From assembly GCA_964438025.1 (NCBI GenBank), contig CAYTIK010000026.1, positions 1 through 12,608 of the forward strand: DNA of 12,608 nucleotides. Direction: 5' to 3'. The stretch is from GCA-002790615 sp964438025 (lineage in GTDB: Bacteria > Patescibacteriota > Minisyncoccia > Moranbacterales > UBA2206). Below the pieces are notes generated by a model. That model searched no databases, was not told the DNA's origin, and saw only the letters and a program-made list of their open reading frames with translations. The stretch's first letter is position 1. Every line of letters begins with the position of its first letter. The position numbers and the translations under genes were made by a program. Positions 5,357 through 11,555 of the stretch are shown one piece after another.

Positions 5357-7231
5357 CTACTTTTTTAAAACCGCCAAGAAGGCTTCGGATGGAATGCTGA
5401 CTTTGCCGATGTTTTTCATCTTTTTTTTCCCTTTTTTCTGCTTTTCCAGGAGCTTGTGTTTGCGCGTCACGTCGCCGCCGTAGAGTTTTTCCGTAACATC
5501 TTTGCGGAAAGGCTGGATAGTTTCCCGGGCAATAATCTTACCGCCGATGGCAGCCTGCAAAGCGATGGAAAAATTTTCCTTGGGAATGGACTTTTTTAGT
5601 TTTTCCACCATTATTTTGCCGATAGAAAAAGCTTTTTCTTTAGGCACAATGCGGGAAAAAGCTTCCACTTTTTCTTCCGCCACCAAAATATCCATTTTCA
5701 CCAAATCATACGGCCGATAACCACATAGAGTATAACTTAAGGAAGCATAGCCCGAAGAAGCGCTTTTTAAATCATCGTGCAGATTGATAATCACATCCGT
5801 CAATGGACATTCAAAAACCAGAATAATCCTTTCTTCGTTGATATATTCCGTATTTAAATACTCCGCTCGGGTATTTCGCATAACTTCCATAATAAAACCT
5901 AAATAGTTGCTAGGAGAAACAATATCCAGTTTGACGAAAGGCTCATAAATTTCTTCAATTACCGAAGGATCAGGCATTTCCGAAGGAGAAAAAACCTTTA
6001 TCCTTTCTTTTTTGGTAGCCAGTTTAACTTCGTAAACCACACTAGGAGTAGTTACGGTTGGACTGATATTAAATTCTCTTTCAATTCGTGATTGGATTAT
6101 TTCCAAATGCAGCATGCCTAAAAATCCGCAGCGGAATCCCCGGCCCAAAGCAATATTAGATTCCGGCTCAAACACAAAAGCCGCGTCATTGAGTTTCAGC
6201 TTATCCAGAGCGTCGCGCATCAGATTATAATCATCGCCTTCCACCGGATAAAAAGAAGCGTAAACCATCGGCACGACCTTTCTATATCCTGGCAATTTAG
6301 CCACTTGTGCCTTTAAATTAGGTAGAGTTATAGTGTCCCCGACTTGGCATAAAGAGACACTTTTTAAACCAGTGGCAATATAACCAATATCGCCCGCTTG
6401 CAAGGAAGCTCTTTTTTCAAGCAAAGGTTTAAAATGACCAACTTCAATCACTTGGCTTTCGGCTTGGCCTTCCATTAAAAATATCTTTTCTTCGGCTTTA
6501 ATTTGGCCATCCACGATGCGCACATAAGCTAAGACGCCTTTATAGGTATCGTATTCAGAATCAAAAATTAAAGCTCTTAGCGGTTTATCCAAGTCGCCCT
6601 TTGGATGAGGAACTTTTTGGATTATTTTTTCCAATAATAATTCTACGCCTGTTCCATCTTTGCTGGAAACTTCCAAAATATCTGCTTCCGGACAGCCCAA
6701 AATATGTATAATTTCCTTTTTGGTTTTGGCCGCATTGGCATTGGGCAGATCAATTTTATTAACCGCCGGAATTATTTCCAAACCTTGTTCAATGGCCAGA
6801 TATAAATTAGACAGCGTCTGAGCCTGCACGCCCTTAGTCGCATCCACTAACAAAACCGCGCCTTCCACGGCCGCCAATGACCGCGAAACCTCATAATTAA
6901 AATCAACGTGACCGGGTGTGTCTATAAGGTTCAAGATGTATGATCGCTGCGCTTGTTCTAATGTTCTATCGCTGCGCTGGTTTAAATTATCATTTAGAAC
7001 ATTTCTATCAGCTAGAACATCTAGAACTTTATATTCCATTCGAACCGGCTGAAGTTTAATCGTAATCCCCCGCTCTCTTTCCAAATCCATCTGATCCAAA
7101 AGCTGTTCTTTCATTTTCCTTTTCTCTACCGTTTTGGTAATTTCCAAAAGCCGATCGGCTAAAGTCGATTTCCCATGGTCAATATGCGCGATTATACAGA
7201 AGTTTCGAGTATTTTTTTGGTTATCTTCCAT
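5357..7231 (-). CDS. lepA: Elongation factor 4 (LepA), ribosome-associated GTPase
   Basis: The 624-residue product is a translational GTPase that acts on ribosomes and is linked to back-translocation and 30S biogenesis. All G motifs are visible: P-loop AHIDHGKST (15-23), switch RGIT (54-57), DTPGH (104-108), NKID (158-161) and a G5 SSK (189-191). Domain II follows, then the PESNIALGRGFRCGFLGMLH segment, and the LepA-specific C-terminal domain with YGGDVTRKHKLLEKQKKGKKKMK. It is about 25 residues longer than E. coli LepA (599). Nearly all the excess is an insertion at about residues 69-97, between the strand ending MEYK and YILNLIDTPGH, encoded by palindromic DNA and described separately. The ATG lies nine bases after the methyltransferase stop and has no Shine-Dalgarno sequence. 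The first seven codons (MEDNQKN) recur at the start of that methyltransferase gene. Confidence 0.98.
   Translation of the reverse strand: MEDNQKNTRNFCIIAHIDHGKSTLADRLLEITKTVEKRKMKEQLLDQMDLERERGITIKLQPVRMEYKVLDVLADRNVLNDNLNQRSDRTLEQAQRSYILNLIDTPGHVDFNYEVSRSLAAVEGAVLLVDATKGVQAQTLSNLYLAIEQGLEIIPAVNKIDLPNANAAKTKKEIIHILGCPEADILEVSSKDGTGVELLLEKIIQKVPHPKGDLDKPLRALIFDSEYDTYKGVLAYVRIVDGQIKAEEKIFLMEGQAESQVIEVGHFKPLLEKRASLQAGDIGYIATGLKSVSLCQVGDTITLPNLKAQVAKLPGYRKVVPMVYASFYPVEGDDYNLMRDALDKLKLNDAAFVFEPESNIALGRGFRCGFLGMLHLEIIQSRIEREFNISPTVTTPSVVYEVKLATKKERIKVFSPSEMPDPSVIEEIYEPFVKLDIVSPSNYLGFIMEVMRNTRAEYLNTEYINEERIILVFECPLTDVIINLHDDLKSASSGYASLSYTLCGYRPYDLVKMDILVAEEKVEAFSRIVPKEKAFSIGKIMVEKLKKSIPKENFSIALQAAIGGKIIARETIQPFRKDVTEKLYGGDVTRKHKLLEKQKKGKKKMKNIGKVSIPSEAFLAVLKK
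6941..7027 (-). repeat. Palindromic repeat element inserted in frame in lepA
   Basis: This stretch encodes LepA residues 69-97 in place of the usual turn of about six residues, an addition of about 23. On the plus strand it has the 11-base direct repeat ATCGCTGCGCT at 6943-6953 and 6968-6978. TGTTCTA occurs at 6954-6960 and 6962-6968. Its inverse TAGAACA occurs at 6995-7001 and 7013-7019, with TAGAAC again at 7022-7027. The two families of arms can pair to form one or more hairpins, the longest simple match being AATGTTCTA with TAGAACATT (9 bases). The frame is kept and no stop appears. The product (residues such as NQRSDRTLEQAQRS) is polar and unlike the rest of LepA. Edges are estimated from protein alignment by eye. 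Confidence 0.62.
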
Positions 7232-7234
7232 TTT
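7210..7234 (-). repeat. 25-base direct repeat, copy at the lepA start
   Basis: This segment spans the lepA start codon and its first seven codons (minus-strand AAAATGGAAGATAAC, then CAAAAAAATA). It matches 7936-7960 at 24 of 25 positions; the one difference is C here for T there. The similarity stops sharply on both sides. Confidence 0.7.
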
Positions 7235-7240
7235 GATTTT

Positions 7241-7969
7241 TTAGTTGTTTCTACAGATAACGTAGTAATCTCCGTATTGAGAATCTGCATCTGGCCAAGT
7301 TTTAAATAATTCTACTTTGCTGAAATTATTTTTATAGACAGTTAGTCTTTTCTTTAACGAAGTTTTAAATTCATTCATCATAACATCATTATGCAAAATA
7401 TCTATAGTTGCTACGATAACTTCTTTGGGTGCTCCATTTTTTATGGTTTCTATCAAATATTCATAGCCTAATTTTGCCGCTGCGAGTTTTCTTTCATTTT
7501 CATCTGAATAATCATCAATATGACAGTCGGAGATTATACAAAAACCATCTGATTTAAGCATAGAAGTCATCTTTTCAACAGCCTGCGCTTGTTTTTCATA
7601 GAGAATATGATGAAGAGACCCAGTGCAAACAACCACATCAAAAAGTTGTTTGGATTCCCAGGAAAGAATATCGCCTATTTCAAAATTAATTCCTGGATAT
7701 TTTTGTTTTGAGTGGTCAATGTATCTTTTATTTGAATCTACTCCATAAAGCAATAGATCCTTTCTTTGTTTGGCTATCTGACCCAATAAATAACCCGGCC
7801 CGCACATTAAATCCAATAAGCTGCCATTAATAGGTGCTTGCGAACAAATTGCGTTCAACACTCTTTTTAAAGATTCTCTATAAGGCATATAAATCAATTC
7901 CTGTTCATAAATTTTTGATTCTGGCAATTCTTTCATATTTTTTTGATTATCTTCCATTTTATTGGACAT
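7241..7969 (-). CDS. Class I SAM-dependent methyltransferase
   Basis: With the ATG at 7969 the product has 242 residues. The Rossmann methyltransferase motifs are clear: LLDLMCGPG (motif I, about residues 51-59), the acidic end of strand 2 at GVDSNKRY (about 76-83), GDILSW (about 99-104) and FDVVVCTGSLHHIL (about 110-123), followed by MLKSDGFCIISD. The substrate is unknown; the class covers small molecules, lipids and quinones. The frame stays open to an ATG at 8020, but that start would overlap the cupin gene by 46 bases and add 17 residues that only shadow its end. The ATG at 7969 lies five bases after the cupin stop and has AAAGG ten bases upstream; ATGs at 7957 and 7936 are alternatives. 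Residues from 7957 repeat the lepA N-terminus. The gene is AT-rich and ends nine bases before lepA. Confidence 0.85.
   Translation of the reverse strand: MSNKMEDNQKNMKELPESKIYEQELIYMPYRESLKRVLNAICSQAPINGSLLDLMCGPGYLLGQIAKQRKDLLLYGVDSNKRYIDHSKQKYPGINFEIGDILSWESKQLFDVVVCTGSLHHILYEKQAQAVEKMTSMLKSDGFCIISDCHIDDYSDENERKLAAAKLGYEYLIETIKNGAPKEVIVATIDILHNDVMMNEFKTSLKKRLTVYKNNFSKVELFKTWPDADSQYGDYYVICRNN
7936..7960 (-). repeat. 25-base direct repeat, copy at the methyltransferase start
   Basis: This is the partner of 7210-7234, in the same orientation and 726 bases away. It encodes the same MEDNQKN heptapeptide in the methyltransferase frame. The methyltransferase body (MKELPES onward) begins exactly at the end of the repeat, so it looks as though the lepA start was copied when that gene was placed here, or the reverse. 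Confidence 0.7.
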
Positions 7970-7974
7970 TAAGT

Positions 7975-8343
7975 TTAAACCTTTCGTTTTGAAGGATATC
8001 TGACTACTAATAATAAACAATCTTCCAGTGCTTCTGCTTCATGATTGGTTTGACTCGCATCATAGAAAACAAAATCGCCTAATTTTGAGAGTGTAGTTTC
8101 TTGATTGAGCTCGGGAAATCTAATAATAAATTTTCCATTAATAAGAATGACAAATGTTTGTGTTGTAATTGCCGTGGATAATCCAGACTTTATGTCGCCT
8201 TTTTTATGTCTAGCCCATTTTAATTCTATGTCATCGCTTAAAAAATCTGGATATTTATCCATAAAACAACCTAAAAACCAGCCTTTTGTTTCTGGATGTA
8301 AGGTGATCTGTTGGTCAAGATTGCCTGTTAGTATTTTTTTCAT
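7975..8343 (-). CDS. Small cupin-like protein
   Basis: The 122-residue protein has the predicted beta-rich pattern of a single-domain cupin. The first half contains WFLGCFM and IELKWARHKKGD, then a TFVILINGKFIIRF hairpin. The second half has LGDFVFYDASQTNHEAEA followed by CLLLVVRYPS, matching the second cupin motif (G, then about ten residues, then H). His46 and His101 are candidate metal ligands, but the full His-His-Glu set of the first motif is not present, so metal binding is uncertain. From memory, proteins of this type (about 120 residues, W-F-x-G near the start and V/I-K-W-x-x-H) are widespread and of unknown role. It has no signal peptide. It is the fourth gene of the low-GC block, 40 bases after the HAD gene and directly before the methyltransferase. 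Confidence 0.72.
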   Translation of the reverse strand: MKKILTGNLDQQITLHPETKGWFLGCFMDKYPDFLSDDIELKWARHKKGDIKSGLSTAITTQTFVILINGKFIIRFPELNQETTLSKLGDFVFYDASQTNHEAEALEDCLLLVVRYPSKRKV

Positions 8344-8383
8344 AAAATAAAAACTTAAATTTTATTTATCATTAATAATAACA

Positions 8384-8857
8384 TTAATTTTTTAATATTT
8401 TGCTAGCAGCTATTTTTAGCTGTTTATTTGACTCATATAAAATAATGGCCATACCAGCTTTTTTGGCTGCATCAATATTTACTTGTTTGTCATCAATATA
8501 CAAAATTTCTTCTGGTTTTAGATTAATTTTTTCAGCAATGGTTTTATATGCTTGCGTATCGGTCTTTTTTAAATCAAGGTTAGCACCACTAAATACCGTT
8601 TTAAAAATTTCTTCCATATGTGGACGTATGGACGGATGTTCTTGAATATATTCCGAAGTAAAGAGGTACAAATCGATTTTTTTAGCAAGTATTTTATAAA
8701 AATCAATCAACTCTTGGTTTAATTGGAAATAGGACCAAAAATCATACCGACCACCGGCAGAAAGCTTTTTGTGCAAAGCGTTTAAGCCATCTGTATAATT
8801 TTTATCTTTCGGTGATAATAAAACTCTGGAAAAATCACTAACAAGCGCTTTAATCAT
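8384..8857 (-). CDS. HAD-superfamily protein, possible hydrolase with altered motif I
   Basis: The 157-residue protein has HAD motifs in order. Motif I is SDFSRVLL with nucleophile Asp8. Motif II is LYLFTSE (Thr67/Ser68), and Lys97 or Lys98 in LKKTD serves as motif III. Motif IV is ILYIDDKQVNIDAAKKAGM with Asp122-Asp123. The cap is short and helical (about 18-60). The residue two after Asp8, usually a catalytic Asp in phosphatases, is Ser10. In YihX-type relatives this position is often Gly, so Ser does not by itself mean loss of activity, but an ordinary phosphatase mechanism is in doubt. The substrate is unknown. The gene starts 12 bases after the amidotransferase stop, suggesting co-transcription, and is low in GC (20 of 60 bases at 8401-8460). 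Confidence 0.82.
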   Translation of the reverse strand: MIKALVSDFSRVLLSPKDKNYTDGLNALHKKLSAGGRYDFWSYFQLNQELIDFYKILAKKIDLYLFTSEYIQEHPSIRPHMEEIFKTVFSGANLDLKKTDTQAYKTIAEKINLKPEEILYIDDKQVNIDAAKKAGMAIILYESNKQLKIAASKILKN

Positions 8858-8869
8858 AAAAAAATTATT

Positions 8870-9436
8870 TTAATTCTCTGCTAAATTCTTTAATAAATTA
8901 TTAAAAATCTCGTCTCCGCATGTTTTTTCAACAAACATTTCCGGGTGAAATTGAAGACCGTATAATTTTCGATCTTTGTGCTTAACGACCTCAATTCCAT
9001 CCTTGGATCTGGCTAGTTCAAGCAAATCGCTTGGTAATTTTTTAATAACCCACCTATGCGATTCGTACACGCTGAAATTAGGCAGGTTTTTGAATATGTC
9101 ATTCGTATCGGTTGTTTGAATATCAACAATACCCTTTTCTTTATTTTGCATTATTTCCAATTCTGCTCCATAGACGTATCCAATCAATTCAAATCCAAGA
9201 CAAATGCCAATTATCGGTTTTTTACTATTTTTTATTAGATCGATTTCTTGTTTATACAAAGACTCATTGCCTAAAATGGGATAAGGCGTGCTGCCGGAAA
9301 GGATTATTAAATTAAATTTTTCCGTATTTATTGTATCCAGTGTGCAAAATTCAATAACTTCCACTTTATGGTTCTGGAGTAATGATTTCAATTCTGCTAG
9401 TCGAATTGTACCGTTATTTATCAAAAGAATATTCAT
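8870..9436 (-). CDS. Stand-alone class I glutamine amidotransferase domain protein
   Basis: The 188-residue protein is a single class I (triad) glutaminase-like domain related to the amidotransferase half of GMP synthase. The catalytic residues are visible: Cys79 in GICLGFE, and His164 and Glu166 in LQFHPE. ILSGSTPYP (46-54) corresponds to the oxyanion LSGGP segment with Ser for the second Gly, and VYESHRW (123-129) matches the family's SH turn. There is no synthetase domain in the protein and no ATP-pyrophosphatase gene nearby, so the acceptor of ammonia is unknown. It could also act as a gamma-glutamyl hydrolase-type enzyme. It is in the low-GC block (15 of 60 bases at 9181-9240, 14 of 60 at 9301-9360), 26 bases after the upstream gene and 12 before the HAD gene. 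Confidence 0.85.
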   Translation of the reverse strand: MNILLINNGTIRLAELKSLLQNHKVEVIEFCTLDTINTEKFNLIILSGSTPYPILGNESLYKQEIDLIKNSKKPIIGICLGFELIGYVYGAELEIMQNKEKGIVDIQTTDTNDIFKNLPNFSVYESHRWVIKKLPSDLLELARSKDGIEVVKHKDRKLYGLQFHPEMFVEKTCGDEIFNNLLKNLAEN

Positions 9437-9462
9437 GAAATTTTATAATTTAATTCAACGTA

Positions 9463-9870
9463 TCATTTTTCATAGTATTTTTTCTTAAATTCATCTGCGT
9501 CGCCATATTCCGAAAAATTCTTTTGATGCTCGGATACTACAAAACTTTGATCACTTCTATGTTTTATGCCACACCAGTAATGCTCGGTCTCTGCAGCAAT
9601 TTTTGCCCAATAACGAATTGCGCCATTTCCATATCCGCAATACATGCAATAAATTTTTTGTAGCCAATTAAGATATTGCAGTTTAGCGCGGTCTACAATT
9701 CTAATATAGTCTCTGCGTTTAACATAAGGGATCTTACACAGAGGAAAGCAAACTCTATGATAAATTTCTACCCAAATATCAAAAATCAGTAAAGGAATAA
9801 TAAGCGTAGAAACAATCGGTATTACAAGAATATGTTTTATAAATCTGTAAGGATTTTTTAGATAAAGCAT
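9463..9870 (-). CDS. Conserved membrane-anchored protein with a Cys-rich C-x2-C motif, function unknown
   Basis: The 135-residue product has one hydrophobic segment (about 12-33), a short Cys-containing stretch VCFPLCKIP (40-48) and a central motif CMYCGYGNG (75-83), followed by EHYWCGIKH (96-104). Cys75, Cys78, Cys100 and His104 could bind a metal such as zinc or iron. I recall small proteins with this C-x-Y-C-G-Y-x-N-G and Y-W-C-x-I-K-H pair in many bacteria, without an assigned function. The C-terminal 30 residues are polar. It is the first gene of the low-GC block, starting 31 bases after the murJ stop, and may be transcribed with murJ or from a promoter of its own. Its presence is well supported by length and motifs; its role is not known. 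Confidence 0.78.
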   Translation of the reverse strand: MLYLKNPYRFIKHILVIPIVSTLIIPLLIFDIWVEIYHRVCFPLCKIPYVKRRDYIRIVDRAKLQYLNWLQKIYCMYCGYGNGAIRYWAKIAAETEHYWCGIKHRSDQSFVVSEHQKNFSEYGDADEFKKKYYEK

Positions 9871-9901
9871 GGTTTTCTAAGCAATCGCTAATATTATCCG
9901 A

Positions 9902-11545
9902 TTAAATTCCACTCACATCTTTCGTATCCTCCGCAATAACTTGGCGGTCTTTAAATATGCGGCGGGTCAGAGAATCTTTGAAATTGAAAAATTCTTCCAG
10001 TTTTAGCAGGTAGCAAATTAAGGTAAAAGTGGCCAATCCGGCAGTTAAGGAAACGGCCAACTGGATAAAAATACCCACAAAAGTGTCTATATTTACCAAA
10101 TTATCGGTTAAATTTTTAAAAATCTGGATAGTAAGAGCTGCTAAAAAGGAAGCCGTAATTATTTTTGCCAAAGAACGGAAAATATTCCTGTCATCACGAA
10201 TGGCGTATTTTTTTCTTAAAACAAAGAACAGTATCAAGGCTTGAATGGTACTGCCAACAGAAAAAGCCAGAGCCAAACCAGCGACAGCCATTTTTTCAAT
10301 CAAAATAATTACCAGAGAAATATTAATGGCTTCGGAAACCAGGGCGATATAAAAAGGCGTTTTGGTATCATGAAAAGAGAAAAAGGTCCGGGTCAGGAGC
10401 GGAATGGCGCTTTGAGCGAAAAGGCTAAAGGCAAAAATTCCCAAACATTCAAAAGTTAAAACCGTATCTTCCCAGTCAAATTTTCCGGAACCGAGCACTA
10501 CTCTCACGATTTGGGCGCGCAAAACAAAAATAAAAGCGCTTAAAGGAATGACAAAAAAGCTAATTTGCCGTAAAGTGACGGAGAAAGTTTTGATAAATTC
10601 AGCTTTTTTTTCTTTAGCGGCCAGAGCCGAAAGTAAAGGAAAAACGGCAATGGCAAAAGAAGCTCCAAAAAGGCCAAGAGGAACGCCTTGCAAATTTTGG
10701 GCAAAAGTAAAAATCGCCAAACTGCCCGGAGCCAAAGTAGAAGCAAAAATAGTGATGACTAAAAGATTTATCTGATTGACCGCAATACCCAAAGTGCGCG
10801 GCAACATTAGACGAAAAACTTTACGTACTTGTTTATCTTGCCAAGCCCGAAAAAACATCCAGCTGTGATGAAAACCCAATTTTTTAGCCGCCGGATATTG
10901 GATAAGCATGTGAAAAAAAGCTCCCATAACCACTCCCCAAGCTAGGCCGATCGGGCCTAAAATTTTAGTCAAAAAAATTACGCCGATAATTATGCCAAGA
11001 TTATAAAAAACCGGAGCCACCGCGTAAACTAAAAATCGGCGAAAAGATGTTAAAATTCCGCCAAAAATTCCGCTGATACCCAAAAAAATCGGACTCAAAA
11101 ACATAATCCGGGTGAAAGACACGGTGGCAGCCATTTTTTCCGGAGAAAAGCCAGGCGTAAGCCATTGCATAATCCAAGGCGCCAGCAAGCAAAAAATAAT
11201 AGAAATGAGAATGATAAAGAAAAATAAAATATTCGCGACTCCATTGATTAAATCCCAAGCCTCGCTCTCTTGATCTTTGCTGATTAGTGAAGTAAAAACC
11301 GGAATTAAAGCGGAGCTCAAAGCGCCTAAAATTAAGAGATTATAAATCAAATCCGGAATCCGAAAAGCGGCGTAATAAATATCCAGCGTATCCCCAGCTC
11401 CGAAACTAGAAGCTAACAAGCGGTCGCGAATCAAGCCTAAAAAACGGCTGGCTAAACCGGCCAGAGTAATCACAAAAGCCGCCGACAAGACCGAACGAGA
11501 CGGTTGGGAATTAATAAAATTATTGCTGAAAAGTCTTTTAATCAC
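9902..11545 (-). CDS. murJ: Lipid II flippase MurJ (MviN)
   Basis: The 547-residue polytopic protein of the MOP superfamily moves lipid II across the membrane for peptidoglycan synthesis. About 14 membrane spans are apparent. The family's N-terminal signature is clear: SRFLGLIRDRLLASSFGAG (33-51) followed by DIYYAAFRIPD. By ungapped alignment, Arg34, Arg40, Asp41 and Asp55 correspond to E. coli Arg18, Arg24, Asp25 and Asp39. E. coli Arg52 corresponds to Tyr68 here. Later segments (FTFAQNLQGVPLGLFGASFAIAVFPLLS and LTRTFFSFHDTKTPFYIAL) are typical. The start is a GTG at 11545, ten bases after the DUF4012 stop, as no ATG occurs before the second transmembrane region; no Shine-Dalgarno sequence is seen. 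Co-transcription with the DUF4012 gene is likely. Confidence 0.97.
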   Translation of the reverse strand: MIKRLFSNNFINSQPSRSVLSAAFVITLAGLASRFLGLIRDRLLASSFGAGDTLDIYYAAFRIPDLIYNLLILGALSSALIPVFTSLISKDQESEAWDLINGVANILFFFIILISIIFCLLAPWIMQWLTPGFSPEKMAATVSFTRIMFLSPIFLGISGIFGGILTSFRRFLVYAVAPVFYNLGIIIGVIFLTKILGPIGLAWGVVMGAFFHMLIQYPAAKKLGFHHSWMFFRAWQDKQVRKVFRLMLPRTLGIAVNQINLLVITIFASTLAPGSLAIFTFAQNLQGVPLGLFGASFAIAVFPLLSALAAKEKKAEFIKTFSVTLRQISFFVIPLSAFIFVLRAQIVRVVLGSGKFDWEDTVLTFECLGIFAFSLFAQSAIPLLTRTFFSFHDTKTPFYIALVSEAINISLVIILIEKMAVAGLALAFSVGSTIQALILFFVLRKKYAIRDDRNIFRSLAKIITASFLAALTIQIFKNLTDNLVNIDTFVGIFIQLAVSLTAGLATFTLICYLLKLEEFFNFKDSLTRRIFKDRQVIAEDTKDVSGI

Positions 11546-11555
11546 AAATTCGGGG

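Larger units (their letters stand above)
7241..9870 (-). other. AT-rich five-gene accessory block between murJ and lepA
   Basis: Five genes (Cys-rich membrane protein, amidotransferase, HAD protein, cupin-like protein, methyltransferase) interrupt a run of cell-envelope and translation genes. Counted 60-base lines inside have 14, 15, 19 and 20 G+C; lines in murJ (10681-10740) and lepA (6121-6180) have 28 and 29. No integrase, transposase, tRNA or flanking terminal repeat was seen. The only boundary sign is the 25-base copy of the lepA start at the methyltransferase start. Acquisition by transfer is inferred from composition and content. Confidence 0.45.

Noticed and set aside
7970..8020. Longer methyltransferase start at 8020
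   Set aside because: It would overlap the cupin-like gene by 46 bases, and the 17 extra residues only mirror the end of that gene in another frame; the ATG at 7969 follows its stop by five bases.
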